Shown in pieces: positions 10,901 to 22,400 of a stretch of 64,000 nt of DNA; within the stretch, counting starts at the first letter, position 1; every line of letters begins with the position of its first letter. The position numbers and the translations under genes were made by a program. The notes under the pieces were generated by a model. It was not told the origin of the DNA. It saw only the letters and a list, made by a program, of their open reading frames with translations, and made no database searches. The DNA comes from Rhyacichthys aspro. Its lineage: Eukaryota; Chordata; Actinopteri; Gobiiformes; Rhyacichthyidae. Where the stretch lies: NCBI GenBank assembly GCA_036850595.1, contig CM072170.1, positions 11,686,303 through 11,750,302 of the forward strand. The letters run 5' to 3'.

Positions 10901-13900
10901 TTGTTTTCGGTAATCGATGGCACAAGTCAAATCCATAAGGTCAATTTAGCTTAATCATCATTGGTTGAGGCATTTTTTCTATAACATGATGTTGAGCAGC
11001 ATATTCAATAACAAATGTGTTTTTCATTGACTGAAAAAAAAGATGGGTGATAGAGGGTCTTGTGGTAGCTGTCACACAATGGGCACAATGCATTTTACCT
11101 GTTCATCATACAGTTGCATATAATTGTAGTTATAATAAAGAAAACACAAGGCAATGTAATAAGAGCTGGGTTCAGTAATACACTTAAATTATGAGTGGGG
11201 ATAATGAGCTTCTGCTAAACAAAAGTATTTCCTGGTAATTTTGAATCTCAATTTGACTTGAACACTGAGAAATATTGATTATTAAAGCAAAGCCAATTAA
11301 AGTGGGAGACGATTGTCAGTACTCTGATCGGAGCCTAAGAAAATATTGCTTGTGCCAAATTGAATTTAGAATAAGATGTAGAAAAGCTGTAAAGGTAGGA
11401 GCTTTGAGTCGCTACGTTAAACTTGACGGGTGGTGGTGAAGGGGGAGGGGCCTGATTGACGATGCTAATTGACAGGAGAAGCACTCGACCGCTGTGGCAT
11501 CACAATCGCTGTCATACGCCTGATGAGCTGTCTGATGCAAATGCAGAGTGGATTAACATGGAGCAGGTGATTGCACCATCTCTCTGTCAGATTGTACATA
11601 TTTACAGCATACGCATACAGAAATGATGCGATACACTGATGCACTGCTAATATCAATCATCATCAGACAGCAGGTGGATGACACTCAAATGGAAAAAAAG
11701 TTTATATCTTTATGGCATGATGCGCTTAATCGGACAATTTCCTTGAACATCATAATTCTTATTTTTATGGTCACTGGGTCTGTCCACTTTCACTCTCCAC
11801 TTGCAGGTTGAAAATGGTCCTTAAAATGGTAAAGTGAATGAGCAAATGGAGCCTAAGTGGATGAAGCAGATGTGAATGGCCTTGAATGGGTTTAGACCAT
11901 TCTGTTTCTGTGACCACCTTCTCACAGTTTACTGATTTTACTGACAGTATTTTAAGCACTACATGCGGCTCAAATAGAGTATATATATTAAATGTGTTTC
12001 ATTAAGAGCAATCTGGGAGACTCACTCAAAATGTGTTTTACAAATCTTTATGTAAATCAGTTTAATTGAGTTGCTCTATTTAGTTTACATTTTTCATCGC
12101 TTTGTCTTGCTTTTGACTCACAGCAGGGAGCTGGCCACATGTCACTTGTTGTGATTCTTTGAAGTAAGCAAAAAAGACAAATTGAAAGGGGATAAGCCAG
12201 GCTTGAGGCTAGAGCACAGACAGACCTTCACTTGCTCTTTGTAAGAAAACTGAGCTCACACACTAAAGCAGAGAACCTCTTTTTCAGTCAGTTTTCTTTT
12301 GTTTTGGGATTTAAATTCAGGAGATAAGACTGGATAAAATGAACTGACAAGAATAATAAATATCACTAAAATGTGCATCATTAATGCTTACAGGGGTTTC
12401 ATAGTGTGAAGGATTTTGCGTCGGCACTAATTTCGTACTTGGTAGATTGCAGACTCTGGGGACAGTAGCAGGTAGAAAGTTTTACAACACACTGTAAAAC
12501 TTGATGGCAGTTGGCACTGCTCAGTTGTCTTTAAATGTGGCCTTGTATACACAGCACATACTGCATATGTACATAAAATAAAATAGAAAATGATGCTGTC
12601 CTCAGTTGATTTGGCAGAGTTTGCAGGGTCACCCCGTGGCCTCTACCTTGCCGGTGTCGTTCCCCCAGTGTCCAGTCCTTGAGAAACTCTCTCAAAGTGC
12701 TGTTGCCAAAGGGAGCTGTGTGTGAAAGCGCACATCTCTCTCCAGCAGATGGTGGTGTCTCTGGCCATACTGTCCCACCAGCCAGAGCTGCTTCCAGGGC
12801 TTGGCCGTCTCCACAGCGGCCCAGCAGGCGACTGGCACCACAGCGCCCTGCTGACGAGATCCTTTTATGGATTAAGGCTCTGCAACACATCCTCGAATAC
12901 AGGTCAATACCCTGCTTACCCGGCCACTTCAGTCCTTCCTGTCCGCAGCAGCGACACCAGTTTGACAAATGTGCTGTGACAATGCTAAGGCTGTGCACTG
13001 GTTGTTTCTCTTTTATGTTTTGTCACACTGTCTTCAGATGGGTCGCACATTGTCCTATTTCAAACGGACATTTGGTGAATGGAGACAGAGCTGTCTATGT
13101 TTTGATGAAATGGACAGCTGGCCTAACATTTTGTTTTCATGGGTTTCTGCAAAAACAGCCAAAATAGCTGCATGTGTTTTCCATTTTTGCAGAGCGAAAT
13201 GTTTTTCTTGTGTGATGTGAAAAATGAGTATTGCTGTAGCACTATCAAAGATTCAGAATCAAACACCACCATGTTTTTGGCGGATTTCCTCGACAACTCT
13301 TCCTGGAGTTCCTCAAAATGTTCTGAGATGAGGCTTTTACATCTTGACATGCATCATTCTGACCTGCTTATATAGACACTGCTAATTATGTAGCGCCACA
13401 CAGTCAGACACACATGGGAGCATAACTGGTTAATACAAATCCACGCACACTGGCAAGTAGCCGCATTTTGTAACTCTGATTGGAAGCTTGCTGTTATTTG
13501 TAGAGAAGCAAAAATTCAATCTTTTTCACTGTGTGCTCCCCACTGTGTATATTTAGACTGTGTGGTGGGAGAAAACAGTCATGACATTGCATTGTAAAAG
13601 CTTGGCTGTCAGCATGTGAACCAACATGTGAATGACCCTTATCAAATTTGTTTTGGAGTAAATTCTAGTCCACAGCTGAATATATTTCCATTCATTAATG
13701 CCAAATTTAACGGCTGATTGGTTAGAACTGGCACAGACAGGCTGGCTGCAGCCCTATGGATTATATGGCTCTGTTTATTTGAGTACCCATAGACTCTATA
13801 TAATTCACACTATATTAGGCTTTCAACACAAAGCATTTTTATCTTGATTGCCTCCAACTGTATGGCTGCAGAGAACATCATAAACCCTGCCAATCACACA

Positions 13901-16900
13901 CGGGGTTGGAATAAGTCTGTGGCAAATGTTCTGTTTTTGCTCAGAATAATTACACTCTGGGAAACTTCAAAGTGGGCAGTATTATTATGTTTATGAGTAT
14001 AAACATGTCAATGCTGCAGATTGTTTTGCTGTTTATGTATTCTTGTTCTGTATGTGAATAATTTTGAACATTAATTAAAGCTTGAGGTCAGTCTGAAGGT
14101 GGAGAGTGTTGCTGAGACACAGCTCGCGTCCCTGATGTTGTAAAGGTGCTGTAGGCTCTAATGTAAAGATGCATTGAGTGATAATAGTAATATAAAAAGG
14201 TCTTTGAAATGGCACCACCAATGTGTATAAGCAAGTCCATGTGAGTGCTTCGTGTCGTGAACTGCGCTAATAACGCCTGCTGTCCCTTTGCGTGTTTAAC
14301 CTTGAGCAGAGGAGAGTGGCTGTTAGAGCAACATCCATCTGGCTTCGAGAGATGAGTTCAGCTTCACATGCTGATATTCTCTGCAAGGAAGAATGGAGAG
14401 TGGCGAACATAGCCTGCTGAGAGATGGATAGACATGAAAAATGAGCTGGACTGATGGGCAGACAGGAAGATAATGATCAGGAGTGAGAACAGAGTGAGAA
14501 GTGTCATTCCTCTCCACCAAAAAAAATGCGTCAAAGCAAAAAAAAAACATGCGCCAAAGCAAAAACACATCCAGTTTTTCTGTTTGCTATAGTCATGTGT
14601 GTTTATGCATATAGTACGTGCATGTCATAGTTAGCATGTCAGAGCAGCGTGTACTTTTGCCCTCCTAAGAAGCTCCCCTGAGGTGGTATTGTAATCCCGC
14701 AGTACGACATGAGCTCTCTATAGTAGAGGGCCTCGACTGGGGCTTTTCTCTTTGTGTGATTATCTGAGCTCTTGTACAGGCCACCCATTATTCCCACAGC
14801 CTATTAAAGCTATAGAGAATAGTACAAGCTCGGAAGTAGGCACTTCAGGTTTGTGGTTTTATGTAAGAAATAGAATTACTGTGGAGTTGTAGGAATGCAT
14901 TGAAAATCCACTGTTGCACGTGAATGGAGAGTAATCTCAAATTAATGGCATACTGGAGATATATAGAGATTTTTTTTTTTTCATAAATGCACATCTTTCT
15001 CCAAACTGTGGCCTCTTGTCCAAATACAAAAGAATATTTTAAAACGCCTTCCAAAGTAAAGATTTTTGAAAATTCTGGATACAGGGGGAGGCAGGTTATA
15101 TTATAGTAAAACGTGCAATCACTTTGTAGCATAATTTAATGCGTAACAGCAGATCAACCTCATCATCTGCCAATATATATTTAAAAACCAATAAACCAGA
15201 ATGTTGTCTTTTTTGTTCTTTTTGTTTGTGGTGTTGCATCGTTTATGGTGGTGCTGTGTGTATGGAGACATTTGCTGCAAGATTGCTGTGTGGACAATTA
15301 ATTTTTTTCGAATGAGGGAGAAAATGTCTGTTAATGTGGTTGTACATGTAGCTTGGTCCTTAAGCTAAGATTTGTTTAATTGATTGTAAAAATACAGTAT
15401 TGAAACATGAATTAACATTTATTACAAACAGGTCATTGGCCGCAATTTTGATGACTACACCACATTTTAAACAAACTTACATTTCTCAGCGTAACATAAA
15501 GAACAAGAACATATTTCGGAGCGGTAAAGCCCTGCTGAGAATCCCATCCCTTTTCTGTTTTGTGCTCATTATTCCATTCCTTGTTTCTGTGAATGAAAGA
15601 AGCACACACACAGACATCACAATTTTGTATTGTGCTCAGTGTGTTTTGTGCTATTGTGTTATCATAACAGCCCCTGGGTTTCCATGTCAACTGATTCGTC
15701 TCCATGACAACTGACTCAGTCCACTACTTGGGCTGAGAACTCAGTAAAAATGCTGCAAACTTGACCTTGAGTTTCAATGGTGTTATTAGCCACAGAAAGA
15801 AAGGTATAATCAATATTTATCGCCGGAGCAGTGCTTAATTATGTACTTGCAGACTGCTACTGTACGCCCTTGTAAGATATTCATGATGTTGTGGAAATAG
15901 TGTAGCGCTAGTCGGAGACACAGTTTACCTCCGGAACAAATGGGAAAGTTCTGTTTCCATGTGGAGCCTTCATGAAACATTTATGTGACTTTTGCCACGA
16001 CTTGGTTATCAGAAAGACAAGAGACAGAAGGAAAGAGAGAGGGTAGTGGCATCACTCGTCACACAACTTTGCACTTCTCTCTTCTCACATCCACTTTTCT
16101 TGTTTAAATTCCTCAAGTTTTCAAATTCTGACCATGCATAAGGGAACAGGCACCATTTTAGTCGCAGCAGCTGTCCAGCAAAATTTCACCACAAGCCGGC
16201 GAGGTAATGCCCACTTATCTGCCTTGTCCACAAATGTAGTCGATTTACAGCAATGCCTACTTGCTATTCAATATTTATAGTGAGATAAAATGGCAGGAAA
16301 AGGAGGTTTGAATTTGGAGGAGGCAGGAAGGGGAACTGTTTGTGAAATATGCATGAGTGCACATATGCAGCTGTTTTGACATGCACTGCAGCTTTGGGCG
16401 GAAATGAGGGGAGGCTGAGTCATCACAACGAGGAGAAGTTGGGAAAAATAGGCAAAGAAACAAATGACCACTAAAATATAATCCTACTTTTTCACTTCAA
16501 AAGATTGAGAGTATGTCGTTTTGGATTAATTCTGCATAAAATGTGGACTTTGTATTTGTCTTCCTTCCCAAGATAAACGTGCTGTGTGTCCTGATATGAA
16601 CTAGAATATTCTGCTTTGATGCTTTAGTGCCATGTTACAATCAGTATGATAATATACCCACTCTGCTTTTGTTGTTATTATCATAGATATTGAAAATAGT
16701 GGAAGTGCAAACAGGTCTATGTGAAGTACATTTAGAAATGGGTCTTTTATAATGCAAGATACTGGTACAAAGAGGATGTGACCATTTCTGCTTACTGCTG
16801 TACTACAGAGACCTTGGCAGATGTACCGTTCATTGTACACAGAAGAACATTACAGTATTTTCCATACATTTTTAATGTAGAATCCATTTGTGATGTGAAA

Positions 16901-19047
16901 ACCATAGTTAATTTAATCTGGAATCATAGGGCTACATTTGAAGGTCATCATAGTGACACTTGAACAAGGTAGATTGCATTTAATACAGCAGCTGTTATCT
17001 TGTTTAACTCTTAACATTAGTTTAGTTTGAATCCACAAGCAGTTAATTAATTGCCTATTACTGAGGTCAGTTATTACTAGAATGGAAAGGATTGAGGTGG
17101 ACACTTAAATTATAAAAGCAACCAACTCCAGTGACCCCAATTTTCCCTTAAATGAAAAAGCTAATTGATTTGTTCAGTATCTGATGGAGGGACAGTTTGT
17201 CTGTTATCACCTCTGTAAAGGCTGAGCTTTTACAGTATACACATGTAGATGTAGTATACACATGTAGATGTAGATATAGAAATATATATATATATATATT
17301 AACACATATTAACATATTATATATATATTAACATATATATATTAATATGGACGCCTGGAAGGGTTCTTATACCTCATTAAACAGACTTACTCATAAACCA
17401 TCTTTTAAAATGGAAATTCTGCAACAAGTCCTACTTATGCCTGCTGTAAGAAAACACAGCTGCTAATGAACTCGTTTCCTGTCATAGTCATGGCACTAAC
17501 GATATGTGTTTATTCTGCCCACTGAAAAGCAGAAACAGGAAGATACATTTACACCATATGAGTGAACCTGGAAGAGCCCAACTTGCAAATTTGAAAGTAC
17601 CTTGTTAGTTTTTCACATTGAGAGAATATAGATAGGCCAAAAGAACATTTTTTTAAAAAAGCTTAAAGCAGTTAATCCAAATGTTTATCCGCTGTCACCT
17701 GTGACAGCACAATGACTCACACAGACGTGAGGAAAAAAGTGTGTGCGCAGCCACCAACTCTGCTGAGGATGTCAGTGAGACACAAAAGCCTTTTCAAACT
17801 GTCAAGATGCTGCTACAGCTCTGTCTCAGGGTGTTTGCTGTGGCTGACATATATGATTGAGGACAATGTGTGCTGTTTTCTTGCAGATGCACTCATTAAA
17901 TGGCTTCCACCATGGACTAGGTATTGTCTTATTAACTCTATAAAGTGTATAGGTGTAACATATATTTGTACACTGTGATGCACAACTCGAGCACAGGAAA
18001 TAACATACTTGTAATGCCTTGTGTTATCTCTTTAGCCCTAAGGTAATGGATACATGCAGCATCACATATTACCCCAACTGTCAGCAAGTTGCTTCTATAC
18101 AGTGATTGATAGGAGGTGTCTCGTGAAATACATATGCACAGGAAGAATAAAGGTAGCAAAGGTATAGTGGTATTTGTGAGAATTTGCAAAGTGTTGACAT
18201 GATTGTAATATTTGTCTCTGTCATGCGTCAGAAATAGGATTCTGCGGCTGCCGTCGCTGATTTCAAATGCGAGGAGGAAGATCGTGTCAAGGAGGCGCGT
18301 GCCACTCGTCTCCTCTCCTCACTGTGTCGCTCGGCAGGCATCACAATGTTTTGCACATTCAATTTCCTGTGTTTAAATCTGACACGCAGGTTTTGTTTTC
18401 GTTTTCCCTTTACCAAACTGAATATGATAATGTCACTTGGGAATTGCAAGATGAAAAGATTTCCATGGTGCCGTCAGCTTTTTCGTTCTTCTTCTTTTGC
18501 AGAGAAGATGAATTGAACAGTAGGCACAAGGATTGGAACCAATACTGCATGCATTATAATGAAATCAGCTTTTGTTTTCTCTTTAGAGCGGCGTTGCTTT
18601 GAAAATGGAGTTTGCAAACCAAATTGGATTGAAAATGGTGGATATTTTGTTAGGTAACTCCAATTTCACAGTGTGCATCTGCTTTGTGTTTGAATGCAGG
18701 AGAACTCTTCAAAACCTTTAGTCTGTTGGTATACAGCTATTATATTTAAAGCATCAGTGTATTAAAGAAACACTTGTGTTGCTTCTTTATGTATAAGAGT
18801 TTGACCCGCCATGACACAGAGAACTAAAACTTCAGCTGTTTTGAAAGACTGCTCTTATATCGTTTACCTCACGCTTTCATTATTCCCTGACTCTGATACT
18901 AAAGTGGCATGTCTATGTAAACAAACAACTATCCTTAAGAAACAGGGCTCAGCTCATTGCCAAGCTATTTCTGAACAATGTTTACACAAGAACATGCAGC
19001 GCTCTTATCGCACAAGATCATCCTATATTTATCCTATCTCTTCACAG
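7978..19047 (+). other. mdga2: mdga2 intron between Ig3 and Ig4 (11,070 nt, phase 1)
   Basis: This is the longest intron in the window. It is mostly AT rich with no recognisable gene. A GC-richer patch at about 12,620-12,960 has overlapping open frames on both strands but no recognisable protein. A 19-bp tandem duplication followed by an AT microsatellite lies at 17,234-17,346. An A/T-rich stretch is at 14,520-14,550. Confidence 0.85.
17234..17346. repeat. 19-bp tandem duplication plus AT microsatellite
   Basis: The unit AGTATACACATGTAGATGT occurs twice back to back (17,234-17,252 and 17,253-17,271) and runs into TA/ATTAACATAT repeats up to about 17,346, where AT dinucleotides alternate with ATTAACAT units. 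Confidence 0.9.
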
Positions 19048-19139
19048 CATTGAAAAAGGGCAGATTCTGGATTACGCCCGACCCCTACCACAACGATGAC
19101 AACATTCAGATCGGCAGAGAAGTCAAAATATCCTGTCAG
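19048..19139 (+). CDS. mdga2: mdga2 exon: Ig4, N-terminal part
   Basis: The acceptor ctcttcacag is followed by CA, which completes a Ser codon with the T from the previous exon, then LKKGRFWITPDPYHNDDNIQ and IGREVKISCQ; 30 codons, donor gtacat, phase 0 exit. It carries the N-terminal strand of Ig4 up to and just past the first disulfide cysteine (ISCQ). LKKGRFWITPDPYH is one of the most diagnostic MDGA2 stretches I recognise. The rest of Ig4 follows after an intron of only 79 nt. Retention of that intron meets a stop within about 10 codons. Confidence 0.92.
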
Positions 19140-19218
19140 GTACATCTCACAATCTCACAAACGCCGTAAGTCACGATTAACAAGCGTTCGATCGATAACA
19201 CCGCTAATGACATCCTAG
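19140..19218 (+). other. mdga2: mdga2 minimal intron within Ig4 (79 nt, phase 0)
   Basis: Donor gtacat, acceptor catcctag. This is near the lower size limit for a vertebrate intron and lacks a continuous pyrimidine tract before the acceptor. Frames on both sides match Ig4 exactly, so the intron boundaries are secure. Confidence 0.9.
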
Positions 19219-19456
19219 GTCGAAGCCACGCCGCCCGAGGAGCTGACGTTCAGCTGGCTCAAGAACGGCCGTGCCCTGCGGAGCTCGGAGCGCATGGTGA
19301 TCACCCAGACCGACCCGGACATCTCCCCCGGCACCACCAACCTCGACATCATAGACCTGAAGTTCACCGACTTTGGCACCTACACCTGCGTGGCGGCGCT
19401 GAAGGGAGGAGGCATCCCCGAGATCAGCATTGACGTCAATATCTCCTCCACAACTG
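19219..19456 (+). CDS. mdga2: mdga2 exon: Ig4, C-terminal part
   Basis: Phase 0 entry after catcctag, reading VEATPPEELTFSWLKNGRAL and on to VNISSTT plus one base; donor gtgagc. It contains the Ig4 tryptophan (FSWLKNGR) and the second cysteine (DFGTYTCVAALKGGG, with the D-x-G-x-Y-x-C motif). There are 79 full codons and one clear sequon (NIS) near the end. Third codon positions are strongly G/C rich compared with the exons at 7463 and 47857. A long open frame on the opposite strand (19204-19467) is only the shadow of this exon. Confidence 0.93.
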
Positions 19457-22400
19457 GTGAGCCTCATACCCTTTGTGTCAATAACTCAATTACATTTCCC
19501 CACCGCCGCATTACCACAATCACATGCAGGATCCTTTGGTTATTGACACAGCATAAACACTATAGATTTCAGTACATAGGACTAGTTTTGAAGTGGCTCG
19601 TATTTATTCCATCAGGAGCTAATAGGCAGATTAGTTCAAAGAGGTGCAATCAGATGGCTTCCTGTGACACTGTGAGATAGATCTGTAGCACAAGTGACCT
19701 TAAAAATAGAAAAGAGATGCAAGATGGGAGTTTTCTCACAGTAAAACAATTGAACTAGCAAGAACACAATGTATTAAAATGTATTGCATTGCTTGATAAC
19801 TTTCTCTTTAGCTTCTAGCCATTGCTTAGTTCACATCTGGTACAAAACAAGCCACACTGCTTTGTTTAATTGAATTCTTCTGAGCCAAATAATCAGAGAC
19901 TTAGCATCCATTCTCCTTTCATCTAATTGGCTGCCTCCACCATCGTCTGGACTAACATTTCTTTACATGTATGCAGCATGAACACAACACATAACATACT
20001 GATCCACCGTGTCTACTGGACTGCATCATCGTAGTGAATCATGGCATGTGAACTAAACTTAAAAATGCCCAGATACTGAAACAAATTTTAATGCAAGGGC
20101 AAAACACACATTACTCCGACATCCATTGTTTTAGATTGAAGCATCTATTGTTCTCTGATTTATCACAAAAGAACCTATGTTGCATTTTTACTTGTTGACA
20201 CTTGACTTCTGGTGTGTCTTGCTAAACGTTGGCCGATTGAAAAACATTACATACAACCCAAAGTGCAGATAAGAACAGTTTTTGCTAACTGTTATCGGGT
20301 TCCTTTTGTGGTGTGGTGCCATATTTAGGGGACAGGACAAAGCACTAACACTTGCAATTGGAAAGAAATAGTGGTCTTTATGTGCAATCATCAATGTAAG
20401 GCCAATCAATGAACAGCAAATATGTGGTAATACCCCGGTGTCACCACGTATTAACTCACCACCTGTGGACTCTGTGCCGGGAGGTGACCTATAAAGACGC
20501 TGGCGTTTCTCTAAACTGGTTTGTGTGCTGCTGTAGACGTTAAACTGTGGTGTTTCTTAAAGTAGGGCTGTATTTTGTGGTACTCCAGCCCGAATACTGC
20601 AAAAGACTGTATCCTTTCATTGCCACCAGAGGAATACGCTAGGATAGTATTGTTTTTTATAGTTTTTATTGTTAGCCTGTTAGCTGTGTATCTGCTGCTG
20701 GCCAGTGCTCATTACAGAAGCTACACAGAGAATACCTGCCACGCACTAATACACTTGGTATCCACAGCTACCCCATACAGCCCTACTTCAAGAACCTCAA
20801 ATATCACTTTAAGACATCCGTTTTTTTTGGCTTTGAATTCGCTGCTGTGTGTTAGGTGCTGATAAGTGGCTTTGGGGTTAGTGCGATAGTGTGTGTTTTT
20901 TGTGATTTATTTTCCACTTTAACACCTTTAGCTTTATGTCGATATCACATTCACACACTCCCCTCACTCTTCTTCTCCGTCTATTGCACCCTCGCGCGCA
21001 CACTGCTACTCACGCTGCCAAAATGAAAGCAACATGTCAACCTGAGGCGCGCAATTAATGTTAGATAATCCTTTGATAATCCCTGTGCCATAAAACAGTA
21101 GGATCAATCGCACCTGCCAAGATTGTTTCTTCATTATCTCTTAAGTAGTGGAGTCTCTTCTTTTGGAGTGTCAAGGTGATGCTGACACATGAGCGCACTA
21201 CTTTTAAAGTGTAAAAAAAAAAAAGAAAAAACTCGACTAAGGAAATAGCCCGGAAAATGACTTTCTCTGTGGACCATTTTACAAGAAATATCTTAAAAAG
21301 GATACGTGCCCACTGCAGCAACAAGAGCAGCCCTCTCATTCATTTATATGAGCGCACAAGTTAAAAACCCGTTAGACACTTTAGGGGTGTCTCATGTGTG
21401 TTTAAGTCAATACTCTGCTGGTGACTCAAGTCCTACTCAGTGTTAGCTGCTGTTAACCCTTAGCAGATGGCCTTTATGTGTTTCTGCACAGCTCCTAAGC
21501 AATCGTTTTTGGTTTTTTTTACTTTACCGATTATGCATTTAAGTTGTGTTTATATCATGCATTTAATCTAATTATGTACATCTCACTTAGTCTTTAATGA
21601 GGTAGCACAAGTGTAATATCAATCTGTGTGTAACTCTGCGTTCTCTGTTTGGTCCAGCATAACGTTGTCCTAATCATCCAGTGACTTGTAGCTTTTAGCA
21701 TGCCCAACCTATTTGCTCCTATACAGAGAGCTACTAAATATCTAGCCACTCGCTAATGTTCTCTACCTACTCACTGACAGAACACTTTTCTGCCAAAATC
21801 CTCTTTATGAATAATTTGCAGTGGCTAAATCCCTTTTGTCCACTGAAAATGCCTTGCAGTCTATTCCCAAAATGTGCACCAGCTCGTGTGTCTAATGTAG
21901 TTCTGACAAATGAAAGCTTTCTTTAAGGCTTAGGTTGTAATTGTGTCTTAAGCTTTTATTCTTTCAGTCACGCGTTAGAGTCTGAAGCATCATGAAAGTC
22001 ATCGAGCTGTGTCCGTCACTGAAAATGATGCATTGAATTGTGCCACTGCTGTGAAACCTGGATTTGCCCGGACTTGTATCCTTGAGAATGATGCATCTGG
22101 ATGTTCTCTCTCTTTATGCCATGAATCTTGTGTTTTCTCTGAACGCCGCTGTGTACTGAAGTGCTTTGTGCCTGCCTCTGCCGTGCCGTACGCCTGCAGC
22201 CTGTTTTGGGGTGAATAAGCCCTTTTTTGTTCTTGTGCCTGTTCTCCTAAAGGGAAGTACAATTAAGAGTCTTAATAAAAGCGTTTAGAGGAGATTACAC
22301 TGCAGGTCTGCCAGAGTTTCATGCTGAGGAAGTGGTTGGAAAGCGATTGAGCCTAAAGTGTCACGTATACTTTGAGGCTTGCTGGCTAAATCAGCGGTAG

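Noticed and set aside
12531..13220. Protein-coding gene in the GC-rich patch
   Set aside because: Several frames are open on both strands at once, the translations look unlike known families, and there is no coherent exon structure; kept only as a regulatory-type finding.
20575..20862. 95-codon open frame with a hydrophobic stretch (IVLFFIVFIVSLLAVYLLLA)
   Set aside because: The apparent membrane helix comes from a T-rich intronic segment; there is no start context, homologue or transcript evidence.
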